The notes: a model not told the origin generated them from the letters alone. Numbered from the stretch's first letter, positions 9,901 through 18,754 are shown. The stretch: DNA of 64,000 nt from an uncultured Oscillospiraceae bacterium (GCA_959601025.1 CAUGOD010000011.1:1-64000), one strand, 5' to 3'. Made by a program: numbers and translations.

Positions 9901-11360
9901 TTTTCCGGATTGACGAAGGTGTCGAAGCTGTCGAGGATTTCCCCGTTCTTCACCCGCACTGCGCCGATCTCCGTAATCCGTTCATTTTTTGCGCCGAGGC
10001 CGGTGGTCTCAATATCGAATACGATAAATTCGCTGTCCAGTCTGTCCATCGCGCCGCCGCTGACCACCGGGATACTGTCGTTTATGTAATAGGCCTCTAC
10101 GCCATAAAGGACCTTGATATCCTGCCCTTTTTTCTTTGCCTTGGCCTGGGCGTTCATGGCCTCTGGAAAGGCCTGCACCACGCCGTGATCGGTAATCGCG
10201 ATCGCGGGATGCCCCCACGACGCAGCGCGCAGAATCATTGCTTCCGCGTCGCTGATACCGTCCATCGCGGACATTTTGCTGTGAAGGTGCAGCTCCACCC
10301 GTTTGCGTTCGGCGGTATCCTGCTTCTCGTAGGGCGTGACCACCGCCATGGATTTCGGATTGAGAATATTGTCATTGGCAAAGCGGTCAAATTCATAAAT
10401 ACCGCTCATCAGAACGCAGGTTCCGTTTTTCACGCCTTCCATCGCGTCAATTTTCGCTCTATCCCGCTTGACGTCCGCCCAGAAAATCACGGTGATCGAG
10501 CTGGTCTGGTCGGTGATGCTCAAGGTATAGCGCAGCTTGGCGCCGTCCCGGAAGGCGCGGACGTCCCGGCTGAAAACCTTTCCCCACACGGTAAAGGTGC
10601 CGCCGTCCGCTTCCAGCTTGTTCAGTGCGGTCGGCCGTTCCCGGATAGGCGCGCCGAAAACCGTCTGCGCGGTCTCCATATAAATCGGCAGGCCGTCCGC
10701 CGGCTGGGAATGCGGGTCGGCTGGCTTTTTCGGCTTGGGCGGCGGCGCGCCAGGCGCCTTTTGGGGCTCCTGCACTGCGCTGGCGGCTGCGGCCATCGCG
10801 GCCTCTCTGGCCAAAAGGGCCGCCTCCCGGTCGGCGTCCTCCATCATCTGGCGGTATTCGGGGCTTTCGGTGTCCACGTCGGTCACTCCGTCGAATACGA
10901 GTTCCACCGTCCGTCCGAAAAGATTTCGCACCAAAGCGGCGAGAGCCGCATCGGTGCGGGTCGTTTTCAGGATATCCAGCCCGCCGTGGGTCAGGGTAAT
11001 GCGCATCCTCTCTCCTTCGAGATGACACTGCGCGCCGTCAAAGGTTCCGTTCACCGCGGCGTTCTCCCGGCGGAGCAGGGAAATCAACGTGGGAAAGCAG
11101 CCGTCGCACAGGGACTGGGGCGGAAACTTCGGACGAATCACCGTTTTGAGCGGAAGCGCCTGGGAAATCGCGGTCTCCGCCTGGACGAGAAGCTCAAATT
11201 CTACAAAATCCTGAAACATCAGTTCCGCATGAAGAGTGGCGCTTCCCTGATCCACCTCCAGGCGCTCCACCAGGGCGGAGGCGCAGCCGGCAAGAACCGG
11301 TCCGCTTTGTATGTACTGCCCAAACACGTTTTGAAAGGTTGCCTTGCTTTCCTTACTCAT
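6954..11360 (-). CDS. polC: DNA polymerase III alpha subunit, PolC type
   Basis: PolC is the main replicative polymerase of low-GC Gram-positives and carries its own proofreading exonuclease. The 1468 residues show the usual order: N-terminal domain, an Ala/Pro-rich linker near 195-225, an OB-fold (about 235-330) and PHP motif VELHLHSKMSAMDG. The DEDD exonuclease is inserted in the PHP domain (FDIETTGL, Asp449), and the palm has catalytic DIDLNF (Asp987, Asp989). The zinc motif CRKCKYSEF ... CPVCGEPL is present. It is the last gene of the pyrH-to-polC operon, a conserved Firmicutes order next to ispG and rseP. Confidence 0.98.
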   Translation of the reverse strand: MSKESKATFQNVFGQYIQSGPVLAGCASALVERLEVDQGSATLHAELMFQDFVEFELLVQAETAISQALPLKTVIRPKFPPQSLCDGCFPTLISLLRRENAAVNGTFDGAQCHLEGERMRITLTHGGLDILKTTRTDAALAALVRNLFGRTVELVFDGVTDVDTESPEYRQMMEDADREAALLAREAAMAAAASAVQEPQKAPGAPPPKPKKPADPHSQPADGLPIYMETAQTVFGAPIRERPTALNKLEADGGTFTVWGKVFSRDVRAFRDGAKLRYTLSITDQTSSITVIFWADVKRDRAKIDAMEGVKNGTCVLMSGIYEFDRFANDNILNPKSMAVVTPYEKQDTAERKRVELHLHSKMSAMDGISDAEAMILRAASWGHPAIAITDHGVVQAFPEAMNAQAKAKKKGQDIKVLYGVEAYYINDSIPVVSGGAMDRLDSEFIVFDIETTGLGAKNERITEIGAVRVKNGEILDSFDTFVNPEKPIPPKITELTGITDEMVKDAPKEKEGLEAFYAFCGNARVLVAHNAPFDTSFIKEAARRGKLPYPYTSIDTVPICRALYPSLKNHKLDTVANHLKLDPFNHHRACDDARVLAEIFLHLITDMKETKGIESVDGINTLLSGIDTKKVRPYHLIILAKNRTGLKNLYKLVSWSHLHNFYRKPRITKTKLMEHREGLIIGSACEQGELFRAVLDGKQWGELCDIAKFYDFLEIQPLGNNAFMVREGIARDEEQLKDFNRTIVRLGEKLNIPVCATCDVHFMDPEDEVYRRILMAGQGFSDADQQAPLYFRTTDEMLEEFQYLGKEKAYEVVVENTNRIADMVDGFRPIPDGTFPPHIDGAEEQLQEITWNRAKELYGDPLPEIVAARLDRELTSIIKHGFAVLYMIAQKLVQNSVEHGYLVGSRGSVGSSFVANMAGISEVNPLAPHYICRKCKYSEFFEHGEVGSGFDLPEKNCPVCGEPLGRDGHEIPFETFLGFDGDKAPDIDLNFAGEYQASAHKYTESLFGSDHVFKAGTISTVADKTAFGYVKKYAEERGLIYGNAELTRLSIGCTGIKRTTGQHPGGMVVVPNDYEAEDFTPVQHPADDPNSDIITTHFDFHSIHDTILKLDNLGHDIPTMYKYLEEYTGISVMDVSMSDPEVYKLFTSPETLGVTPEDIDCPTGTLSIPEMGTPFVRQMMLDCRPKTFADLLQISGLSHGTAVWLGNAQELIKNGTCTISEVIGTRDSIMTTLMHKGLEPKMAFKIMERVRKGMVAKKKIDPKEWETMAAAMRENHVPEWYIESCMKIEYMFPKAHAAAYIIAALRVAWYKVHRPAEYYAAYFTVRSDDFDAEPVMQGKAMVKRRMDELRAKGKEATAKEQSQAETLHIVYESMARGIEYLPVDLYKSHSYKFQMEDGKIRLPFSSVKGLGGAAAQGLMEARDEGEFISCDDLQTRSGVTKAVVESLRQLGALGSLPETSQMTFFGL

Positions 11361-11454
11361 GAATTTACCGCCTTTATTGCTTTACCGGTTTTCCCGCCTA
11401 ATCGATTTTCCGTCGTTTTTTATCTAATTTTTCGATTTTTCTTAGCCTTTAATA

Positions 11455-12510
11455 TTACAGCTCGTCGATTTCCTTCATCAGCTCGTCGACCGCCTTTTCC
11501 TCCGGCACAGTGCGGACCACCTGACCCTTTTTGAAGATAACGGCCTTCCCCTTGCCGCCGGCCAGCCCGACATCCGCCTCCCTTGCTTCGCCGGGGCCAT
11601 TGACGACGCAGCCCATTACCGCGACGGTGATCGGCTTGCAGACGTCTTTCAGACGTTCCTCGACCTTCCCGGCGATGCCGATCAGGTCAATTCCCGTACG
11701 GCCGCAGGTCGGACAGGAGACCATCCTGGCCCGGCCGGAACGGAACCCCAGCCCTTCCAGCAGGTCGATCCCCGCCTCCACCTCCCGTTCGGGATCAGCG
11801 GTCAGGGACACTCGGATGGTGTCGCCGATTCCATGTAGCAGCAGAGCGCCAATTCCCGCCGCCGATTTAATCAGTCCCATCCGCTCGGTCCCCGCCTCGG
11901 TTACTCCGAGATGGAGCGGATAATCGCAGGCCTCCGCCGTCAGCTCATACGCCCGCACCATGGTCGGCACGTCGGAGGACTTGATGGACAGAATAATATC
12001 GTGAAAATCGTATTTTTCCAACAAAGAGGCGTGATACAGGGCGCTGTCTCGCATCGCCTCCGCCGTGGGATGACCGTATTTCGCGAGAATCTCCGGTTCC
12101 AGCGAGCCGGAATTCACCCCGATCCGGATCGGGATATTCCGGCGGCGGCACTCGTCCGCCACCGCCTTCACTCGGTTCTCCGCCCCAATATTGCCGGGAT
12201 TGATCCGGATTTTATCCACCCCAGCCGCCGCGGCTTCCAGCGCCAGACGATAGTCGAAATGGATGTCCGCCACAATCGGGATCGAAACCGCTTCCTTGAG
12301 CGCCGCAATCAGCGGAACCGCTTCTTTGTCCGGCACGGCGGCGCGCAAAATGTCGCAGCCGGCGGCCTCCAGCCGGCGGGCCTGCGCCACGCTGGCCGGA
12401 ATATCGTGAGCCGGCGTGTTCAGCATAGACTGCACGGATACCGGCCACCCGCCGCCGATCGGCGTTTTCCCGGCATATATGGTTTTACTTGGGCGACGCA
12501 CCGCCATCAT
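11455..12510 (-). CDS. ispG: 4-hydroxy-3-methylbut-2-enyl diphosphate synthase
   Basis: IspG (GcpE) uses a [4Fe-4S] cluster to convert MEcPP to HMBPP in the MEP isoprenoid pathway. Cluster-ligand segments are present as CPTCGRTGIDL and MGCVVNGPGEA; the barrel carries VSVQSMLNTP and RINPGNIG. Two adjacent ATGs (12510, 12507) follow GGAGG by seven bases, so the longer frame to 12591 is not used. About 351 residues. It shares the operon with dxr, another MEP enzyme. Confidence 0.96.
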   Translation of the reverse strand: MMAVRRPSKTIYAGKTPIGGGWPVSVQSMLNTPAHDIPASVAQARRLEAAGCDILRAAVPDKEAVPLIAALKEAVSIPIVADIHFDYRLALEAAAAGVDKIRINPGNIGAENRVKAVADECRRRNIPIRIGVNSGSLEPEILAKYGHPTAEAMRDSALYHASLLEKYDFHDIILSIKSSDVPTMVRAYELTAEACDYPLHLGVTEAGTERMGLIKSAAGIGALLLHGIGDTIRVSLTADPEREVEAGIDLLEGLGFRSGRARMVSCPTCGRTGIDLIGIAGKVEERLKDVCKPITVAVMGCVVNGPGEAREADVGLAGGKGKAVIFKKGQVVRTVPEEKAVDELMKEIDEL

Positions 12511-12573
12511 TTCTATTCCTCCATCGCTTCTTCGTTTTTCATGAAACAGGAAGGGAAAGCGTCTCTCCGGATT

Positions 12574-12614
12574 CATAAGGGAGCGCGGCAAAGCCTTCGC
12601 CGCGCTCCCTTATG
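12574..12614. other. Strong intra-operon hairpin between rseP and ispG
   Basis: Perfect 16-bp arms (12574-12589 and 12599-12614) with a 9-base loop lie in the gap between rseP and ispG. There is no T-tract, so it is not a standard terminator. It could stabilise or process the polycistronic RNA. Confidence 0.6.
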
Positions 12615-12621
12615 GAGGCGG

Positions 12622-13734
12622 TCAACCGCCGCCGATTAATTTGGCAATGTCGCTGAAGGTGACGACCACCATCAGCAGAAGGAGCAGGATCAGCCCGATG
12701 GCATGCACCATTCCCTCGTATTTGGGGTTAACCGGCCGTCGGAAAATTCCTTCAAATACCAGAAAAAGCAGCCGCCCGCCGTCCAGCGCCGGCAGAGGAA
12801 GCAGATTAAAAATACCGACGTTCACTGTGATCAGCACCACCATCATCAGGAGGGATTTCAACCCATCGGTTTTTACCTGCGCCACCGCGTCTCCAATGGC
12901 GTCCACCGTTCCGACCGGACCGGAAAGCTCGTTCAGCCCGTATTTTCCGGTGATAATATCGCCCAGGCTGCGCCAGATTAGGGTGCCTACCGAATATTCC
13001 ATCTTCCCGGCCTGCGCCAGGGTGGACAGCACGGTTTTGGGGATCGCCGCCACTTTGAAATCGTAAATCAGGATATTTCCGCCGGTCGCCTCGTTATGCC
13101 TCAGTTCAAACCGGACGGACGGCAGCTCGACCACCGTTTTTTTCCCATCCACCAATCGGCGGACGGTGATCGGGAAAATACCATCCTCGTCGCTCTGCAT
13201 CAAATTGGCGATATCAAAATCGGTCACCACCTGCTTGCCGTTGACCTTGAGAATCTGATCCCCCACCCGCAGGCCGGTCTTGTAGCTGCTGGCGTCCTCG
13301 GAAAGCTCCGCAATAACCGTACTGGAATAGGCCGCTGTCCCGCCTTCGGTCAGCGGTTGGGTATAAATACCGTAATAGGCTACCAGCAGCACGTAGCCGA
13401 GGATAAGGTTCATCACGGCGCCGGCGATCACCACCAGCACCCGCCGCCAGACTTTCTTGCTGCCGAAGGCCCGGGGATCGGCGCTTTCGGCGTCCTCCCC
13501 TTCCATGGCGCAGAAACCGCCGATCGGGAAGGCGCGCAGCGAATACGTCGTTTCTTTTTTTCCAAACCTCAGCAAGGTCGGTCCCATGCCGATCGCAAAT
13601 TCGTTCACTCGGATTCCCATCAGCTTGGCCACTGCAAAATGCCCCAGCTCATGCACCAGAATGATGATTCCGAAAATCAGAATCGCAACCAGGATTTTTA
13701 CTGCTCCTGACAGAAACGCTTCGATAGTAACCAT
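12622..13734 (-). CDS. rseP: Site-2 intramembrane zinc metalloprotease
   Basis: RseP/RasP-type protease that cleaves anti-sigma factors and remnant signal peptides in the membrane. The active-site HExxH lies in the first transmembrane helix (LVHELGHFAVAKLMG). A PDZ domain occupies roughly residues 130-230 (GLRVGDQILKVNGKQV). The C-terminal membrane motif NLLPLPALDGGRLLF supplies the third zinc ligand. The ATG at 13734 has AAAGG immediately upstream, closer than normal, so the start is not certain. It lies in the conserved dxr-rseP-ispG order. Confidence 0.93.
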   Translation of the reverse strand: MVTIEAFLSGAVKILVAILIFGIIILVHELGHFAVAKLMGIRVNEFAIGMGPTLLRFGKKETTYSLRAFPIGGFCAMEGEDAESADPRAFGSKKVWRRVLVVIAGAVMNLILGYVLLVAYYGIYTQPLTEGGTAAYSSTVIAELSEDASSYKTGLRVGDQILKVNGKQVVTDFDIANLMQSDEDGIFPITVRRLVDGKKTVVELPSVRFELRHNEATGGNILIYDFKVAAIPKTVLSTLAQAGKMEYSVGTLIWRSLGDIITGKYGLNELSGPVGTVDAIGDAVAQVKTDGLKSLLMMVVLITVNVGIFNLLPLPALDGGRLLFLVFEGIFRRPVNPKYEGMVHAIGLILLLLLMVVVTFSDIAKLIGGG

Positions 13735-13810
13735 CCTTTCCGAACTTACCCGATATATCGGCATATCCGGGCGCAGACTCGTTCCGGCCGGATTGGAAGC
13801 GAAGCGGCCG

Positions 13811-15019
13811 TCATTTCAGCCGCCGCGCCGCCTCTTCCGTAAGAAGGCGGGTTTCCCGGTCGACGGAGAAAATATCGTCGAGCGCCATCGCCGTGCCGCC
13901 GGTCATATTCGTCGCCGTGGGAAGCGGACGTTCCAGCGCGGCGCCAACCAGCCGCCCGATATCCAGAAAACGAATCTTATCCTCCCGAAAAAGGGCGACC
14001 GCCTGCTCGTTTGCCGCGTTCACCGCGGCGGGATACAAGCCGCCGCGGGATATCGCCGTTCGGCAGGCATTCATACAGAAAAAGGTTTCGTAATCCGGCG
14101 GATAGAAGGTCAGCTTCCCCCACTCTGTAAGGTCAAGTTGCTTTACAGGAGAGGAGACACGCTCCGGCCAGGTAATCGCGTACTGGATCGGGATGCGCAT
14201 ATCCGGTACGCCGAGCTGTGCCAGCACCGAATGATCATCGTATTCGATCAGGCTGTGCACCACGCTTTCCCGATGGATCACAATATCAATATTCTCCGGA
14301 GGCAGATCAAATAACCAGCGAGCCTCGATCAATTCCAGTCCCTTATTCATCATCGTGGCGGAGTCAATGGTGATTTTCGCCCCCATGCTCCAGTTCGGAT
14401 GCTTCAGGGCGTCCTTTAGGCTGACCGCTTCCAGCTCCGCCGTCGTCTTTCCAAAAAAGGGGCCGCCGGAAGCGGTCAGGATGATCCGCTTCAGCGCCCG
14501 ATTCCCCGGAGGTGCCCCCTGCAGGCATTGAAAAATCGCGGAATGCTCACTGTCAACAGGCAAAAGACGTACGCCCCGCCGGGCAACTGCATCCATCACC
14601 AGCGCGCCGCCGGCAACCAGCGTTTCCTTGTTGGCGAGCGCCACATCCTTCCCCGCCTCGATGGCCGCCATGGTGGGCGTCAGTCCCACCATCCCGACCA
14701 CCGCGTTCAACACCATATCGATCTCGTCAAGGCTGGCCGCCTCACAGAGCCCTTCCATCCCGCTGGCGACCCGAACCCGCAGATCGGCGACCCGAACCCG
14801 CAGGTCAGCCGCCGCCTTTTCGTCGGTCATCACCGCCAGCCGGGGGTGAAAACGCCGCACCTGTTCCTCCATCGTTTTCACGCTGGAGTGGGCGGTCAGC
14901 GCCGTTATCGGGCAGCCGAGCTTTTCCGCCACATCCAGCGCCTGCGTGCCGATTGAGCCGGTAGAGCCGAGGATCGCCAGACGTTTCCGGATGGGATTAT
15001 CTGAATTGACAGGATTCAT
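13811..15019 (-). CDS. dxr: 1-deoxy-D-xylulose-5-phosphate reductoisomerase
   Basis: Dxr makes MEP from DXP using NADPH, the committed MEP-pathway step. The NADPH loop LAILGSTGSIGTQALD is at residues 14-29. LANKETLVAGG, the metal/substrate segments PVDSEHSAIFQCL and LTASGGPFFG, the active-site region HPNWSMGAKITIDSATMMNKGLE (split by family numbering) and the C-terminal helical domain follow. At 402 residues it is slightly long because of a seven-residue tandem duplication (ADLRVRV twice) in the NADPH domain. Confidence 0.96.
   Translation of the reverse strand: MNPVNSDNPIRKRLAILGSTGSIGTQALDVAEKLGCPITALTAHSSVKTMEEQVRRFHPRLAVMTDEKAAADLRVRVADLRVRVASGMEGLCEAASLDEIDMVLNAVVGMVGLTPTMAAIEAGKDVALANKETLVAGGALVMDAVARRGVRLLPVDSEHSAIFQCLQGAPPGNRALKRIILTASGGPFFGKTTAELEAVSLKDALKHPNWSMGAKITIDSATMMNKGLELIEARWLFDLPPENIDIVIHRESVVHSLIEYDDHSVLAQLGVPDMRIPIQYAITWPERVSSPVKQLDLTEWGKLTFYPPDYETFFCMNACRTAISRGGLYPAAVNAANEQAVALFREDKIRFLDIGRLVGAALERPLPTATNMTGGTAMALDDIFSVDRETRLLTEEAARRLK
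14766..14807. repeat. 21-bp in-frame tandem duplication inside dxr
   Basis: Units 14766-14786 and 14787-14807 differ at only two bases and encode ADLRVRV twice. The frame is kept. It sits in a surface-type region of the NADPH-binding domain and probably arose by slippage. Confidence 0.85.
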
Positions 15020-15047
15020 GCGGCTTCCGCCCTTTCCGCTCCATTTA

Positions 15048-15875
15048 TCAATATATCAGGGGAATGTAGTGTACCAGGATGAACAGCAGCGGGACCACCA
15101 GAAGCAACGAATCGAAACGGTCCATAATCCCGCCATGCCCCGGCATGACGTGTCCGAAATCCTTGACCTGACACTGCCGTTTGATGATGGAGGCGAAGAG
15201 ATCCCCCATAACCGAAAGCGGGGCGCAAAGCAGGGAAAGCAGCGCAATCTGCCACAGGCTAACCGTTCCGCCACGGCTGTTCAGCCAGAGCACCTGATAC
15301 AGCCACGCCGCCAGCACCGAACTGCCGACCGACACCACAATGCCGCCGACCAGCCCCTCCACCGTTTTCTTTGGACTGATATTCGGGCACAGCTTATGCT
15401 TGCCGAAAAAGGTGCCGATAAAATACGCCCCCATGTCGCACATCCAGGGCATGATAATGCCGAGAAAGACGTAAAACACCCCATCGCGTTCGCTGAAGCC
15501 GCGCAGATAGGCCAAGCAGGAAAAAGCGATGGGGAACGTCACCGACATGAAAAAGGCAAAGCCGGTCTGTTCCACCTTCAGGGTCTGATGGTACAGAATC
15601 TGAAAAAATACCAGCACAGCGACGTAGATAAGCAGAAGAAGGAACGCTGGCATCCGGCTCTCCCCCAGCATGAAAAAAGGGGTACAGGCGGAAAAAAGGA
15701 TGGACGCCGCCAGAACGCCCTTATGCTGTACATGATGGGTCGTCGATAACAACTCGAACATTGCCATCGCACAGACCGCCACCATGGCGATGTTCAGCGC
15801 AATCGGCGGAAAGAGCAGCAGGACGACAAAAATCAAAGCGACGCCGACCACGCCGGTAATAATCCGTGATTTCAT
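15048..15875 (-). CDS. cdsA: Phosphatidate cytidylyltransferase
   Basis: CdsA makes CDP-diacylglycerol from phosphatidate and CTP, feeding phospholipid synthesis. About eight hydrophobic segments are visible, and the signature near the C-terminus reads SIIKRQCQVKDFGHVMPGHG followed by GIMDRFDS. The ATG at 15875 is preferred over an in-frame TTG four codons upstream, because that TTG touches the AAAGGA ribosome binding site. It lies between uppS and dxr as in most Firmicutes. Confidence 0.95.
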   Translation of the reverse strand: MKSRIITGVVGVALIFVVLLLFPPIALNIAMVAVCAMAMFELLSTTHHVQHKGVLAASILFSACTPFFMLGESRMPAFLLLLIYVAVLVFFQILYHQTLKVEQTGFAFFMSVTFPIAFSCLAYLRGFSERDGVFYVFLGIIMPWMCDMGAYFIGTFFGKHKLCPNISPKKTVEGLVGGIVVSVGSSVLAAWLYQVLWLNSRGGTVSLWQIALLSLLCAPLSVMGDLFASIIKRQCQVKDFGHVMPGHGGIMDRFDSLLLVVPLLFILVHYIPLIY

Positions 15876-15943
15876 CGGGTTGACCAATCCTTTCTTTCGA
15901 GGGATTGTTTCAGGAAACGCAGGGATGCCGCCCCGCAGAGAAG

Positions 15944-16687
15944 CTACACGCCGCCAAACCGGCGGTTCCGACGGGAGTATTCCACCAGCGCCGCGTCCAA
16001 ATCCGCGGGCTTGAAATCCGGCCAGAGGATATCCATGAAAATATACTCCGCATAGGCGGACTGCCAGAGGAGAAAGTTCGAGGTCCGGTATTCCCCGCTG
16101 GGCCGGAGGATCAGATCCGGATCGGGCTGACCGGCCGTATACATACGGGACGCAAGTGCGGTCTCGTCAATCTCCTCCGGCCAGATGCGTCCCGCCGCCG
16201 CGTCCGCCGCAAGGGAACGGGCCGCATGGGCTATTTCCTCCCGGCCTCCGTAGTTGACCGCGATGTTCAGCGTCAGCCCCGTCTTGTCGCGGGTGACCGC
16301 CTCCGCCTCCCGCATCAGCCGCCGGATATCCTCCGCCAGCGGCTCCAGGTTACCGATGAAACGGGTACGGATATTTTCCTTTTGGAAATCCGCGAGGGAT
16401 TCCTTCAGATAATCCCGCAGCAGATTCATGATGGAATCCACCTCTTCCTGCGGGCGGGACCAGTTCTCCGTCGAAAAAGCATACACCGTCAAAAAGCGGA
16501 TTCCCCGCTTTTCGCAATGCTTGGTAATGGTACGAAAGGTCTGCGCGCCGTATCCATGCCCCGCTTTGCGGGGAAGGCCGCGCTTTTTCGCCCAGCGCCC
16601 ATTCCCATCCATGATAATCCCGATATGGGCGGGCAGAACGGACGGCAGCTCAGCCACCGCGGCCTTTCTCTTTTGAAAGAATGGCAA
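15944..16687 (-). CDS. uppS: Undecaprenyl diphosphate synthase (cis-prenyltransferase)
   Basis: UppS extends farnesyl diphosphate with isoprene units to the C55 lipid carrier for peptidoglycan. MDGNGRWAKKRGLPRKAGH holds the catalytic Asp and phosphate-binding Arg; TVYAFSTENWSRPQEEV and DPDLILRPSGEYRTSNFLLW follow. The last motif reads RPSGEYRTSN where many enzymes have RTSGEQRLSN, a mild variation. Length 247 is normal. The MEP enzymes of the same operon (dxr, ispG) help supply its substrate. Confidence 0.96.
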   Translation of the reverse strand: MPFFQKRKAAVAELPSVLPAHIGIIMDGNGRWAKKRGLPRKAGHGYGAQTFRTITKHCEKRGIRFLTVYAFSTENWSRPQEEVDSIMNLLRDYLKESLADFQKENIRTRFIGNLEPLAEDIRRLMREAEAVTRDKTGLTLNIAVNYGGREEIAHAARSLAADAAAGRIWPEEIDETALASRMYTAGQPDPDLILRPSGEYRTSNFLLWQSAYAEYIFMDILWPDFKPADLDAALVEYSRRNRRFGGV

Positions 16688-16843
16688 GGAAATCCCTCCC
16701 GATCCGTAATGTCAAGGGAACGGCAACAGCATGACACAACAATACGAGGGAAGGCGGACAACCGCCCGCCTTCCCGTTGCCGTTTCCGGAGCGCCGCCGG
16801 CGGTCCAACGCCGTACCGTCGGCGGAGAGCCTTTGCGCAACTC

Positions 16844-17398
16844 TTATATCTCCATGATTTCCTTGGATTTTTTAGCCGCTATCCCGTCGATTTCCTTGCA
16901 GAAGCGGTCGGTCAGCTCCTGAATCTTCTTTTCCGCGTTCTTCAGGTCGTCTTCAGTCAGCTCCGACTTTTTCTTCATATCCTTCAGCTTCTCCATCGCG
17001 TCCCGGCGGATGGAGCGGACGGCGACCTTTGCCTCCTCCGCGTATTTATCCACGCCCTTCACCAGTTCCTTCCGGCGCTCCTCGGTCAACGGAGGGAAGA
17101 TCAGCCGGATGCAGGAACCGTCGTTCTGCGGATTGATGCCGACGTCCGAGGTCAGAATCGCTTTCTCAATCAGCTTCAGGCAGGATTTGTCCCACGGCTG
17201 GATCATCAGCGTACGCGCTTCCGGTACCGAAATTGCGGCCAGCGCGTTAATCGGGGTGGGCGTGTCGTAATAGTCCACCGCAATTTTATCCAGCACCGCC
17301 GGATTGGCGCGGCCGGCGCGGATCGCGCCGTATTCGTTCACCAGCGCGTTGACCGTCTTGTTCATCTTCTCTTCCGCTCGTGCCATAACCTCTTTCAT
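16844..17398 (-). CDS. frr: Ribosome recycling factor
   Basis: RRF splits post-termination ribosomes with EF-G. The 184 residues show the family ends: an N-terminal helix with IRAGRANPAVLDKI, the beta domain (VDYYDTPTPINALA, ARTLMIQPWDKS) and FPPLTEERRKELVK followed by long helices. It is downstream of pyrH as in most bacteria. The 16688-16843 gap toward uppS contains a 10-bp GC stem (16748-16757 with 16766-16775). Confidence 0.97.
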   Translation of the reverse strand: MKEVMARAEEKMNKTVNALVNEYGAIRAGRANPAVLDKIAVDYYDTPTPINALAAISVPEARTLMIQPWDKSCLKLIEKAILTSDVGINPQNDGSCIRLIFPPLTEERRKELVKGVDKYAEEAKVAVRSIRRDAMEKLKDMKKKSELTEDDLKNAEKKIQELTDRFCKEIDGIAAKKSKEIMEI

Positions 17399-17512
17399 AG
17401 GGTATCCATTCCTTTCTCATTCATCCTGACGTATCCCATGATCCCGGAATAATCCGGAACAATTTCCTGTATCCCCTTATCTCCCTATCTCCTGTTCGCC
17501 TGGCAGCGTCTG

Positions 17513-18217
17513 TTACCGGACAACCGTCCCAATCTCTTCGCCGCCGATGGCGCGGACAATATTATGCGGGTCTTCCAGATTGAAAACGAGGATCGGAATC
17601 TCGTTGTCCTTACACAGAGTGGCGGCAGTGGAATCCATCACCTTCAGATCGCGGTTCAAAACATCCAGATAGGTCAGGCTGTCAAACCGTACGGCATTCG
17701 CGTCCTTTTTGGGGTCGCGGTCATAAATTCCGTCCACCATGCTGGCCTTCAGGATAATATCCGCCTCGATTTCGGCGGCGCGGAGCGCCGCGGCCGTATC
17801 GGTGGAGAAGAAGGGGTTGCCGGTCCCACAGCCGAAAATGACCACCCTTCCCTTTTCCAGGTGCCGGACCGCCTTGTTGCGGATGTACGGCTCGGCAATC
17901 TGATTCATCGCAATCGCGGTCTGTACCCGCACGATGCAGTCGAGCTGCTCCAGCGCGTCGGCCAGAGCAAGCGCGTTCAGCGTGGTGGCGAGCATTCCCA
18001 TATGGTCGGCCCGGGTACGATCCATCTGCCCGCTGGAGCGGCCCCGCCAGAAGTTGCCGCCGCCCACGACGATGGCTACCTCCACCCCGGCGTCAACGCA
18101 CACCTTGATCTCCCGGCAGATTTTCAGCACCGTGTCGAAATCCAGGCCAAAATGGCCGTCCCCCGCCAGCGCCTCCCCGCTCAGTTTTAGCAAAACACGT
18201 TTATATTTCGGCTGCAT
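17513..18217 (-). CDS. pyrH: Uridylate kinase
   Basis: PyrH phosphorylates UMP to UDP (amino-acid-kinase fold). Motifs: LLKLSGEAL, VVGGGNFWRGR, a DHMGMLATTLNALAL helix and FFSTDTAAALRAAEI. The ATG at 18217 gives about 234 residues, matching the family; residues upstream in the longer frame do not match. It is first in a run of eight leftward genes. The usual rpsB-tsf pair upstream is absent here. Confidence 0.95.
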   Translation of the reverse strand: MQPKYKRVLLKLSGEALAGDGHFGLDFDTVLKICREIKVCVDAGVEVAIVVGGGNFWRGRSSGQMDRTRADHMGMLATTLNALALADALEQLDCIVRVQTAIAMNQIAEPYIRNKAVRHLEKGRVVIFGCGTGNPFFSTDTAAALRAAEIEADIILKASMVDGIYDRDPKKDANAVRFDSLTYLDVLNRDLKVMDSTAATLCKDNEIPILVFNLEDPHNIVRAIGGEEIGTVVR

Positions 18218-18357
18218 GATCGTAAACCGTCCTTTCGCATTAACAATATTGCGGCATTCCGGTCGCGCCGTTCCCGGACCGCAGACCATTTTCCGGCGGA
18301 AGCCGATATCCCTTCCCAGACATTTCCAACCAGTCTATGGTAATTATGTTCCGTACT

Positions 18358-18386
18358 ATTTTACTATATTCGCATCCCGGTGTAAA
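18358..18386 (-). promoter_or_regulatory. Promoter of the pyrH-frr-uppS-cdsA-dxr-rseP-ispG-polC operon
   Basis: Leftward TTTACA (18381-18386), 17-bp spacer, TAAAAT (18358-18363), about 140 bp upstream of pyrH. The gene-free stretch 18218-18754 otherwise holds a terminator and an inverted repeat, listed separately. Confidence 0.75.
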
Positions 18387-18492
18387 GGCTGGCGGAAGCT
18401 TTAAATGTAAATTTTTCTTTTCCTTATGCCCTCCTGCCGTATTCCCGCAATACAGAAAGCGTACATTCCTGATGAACAACCCGCACAACAGC

Positions 18493-18525
18493 AAAAAAGG
18501 CGCGATCAAAAAACGCGCCTTTTTT
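18493..18525. terminator. Bidirectional terminator between parC and pyrH
   Basis: Perfect 12-bp arms AAAAAAGGCGCG/CGCGCCTTTTTT around a 9-base loop. The A/T ends serve both directions; read leftward it ends parE-parC transcription before the pyrH promoter. Confidence 0.85.
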
Positions 18526-18678
18526 GCGAATATCCCATTCGCCGTTATATTCCCCTGTGTTTTTACGCACCGTTACACTTTCCTCCTCTTGAGGAACAAA
18601 AGGTATATTTCCGCACCATCCCGGATATCCTAAGTCTCGGCAAAGGGAACAAGGTTTCTCCTTCTGCGTTTGCTGTTT

Positions 18679-18730
18679 CCGCTGCCGGATCACCGCTATC
18701 GAACGAAGCGCCCGCTCCGTCCGGCAGCGG
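18679..18730. repeat. 11-bp inverted repeat downstream of parC
   Basis: CCGCTGCCGGA (18679-18689) and its exact complement (18720-18730) are separated by 30 bp. A TTTTCTTTT run follows only on the rightward strand, where no gene needs terminating. Its role is unclear. Confidence 0.5.
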
Positions 18731-18754
18731 TTTTCTTTTGCGATAATGCAGCGA

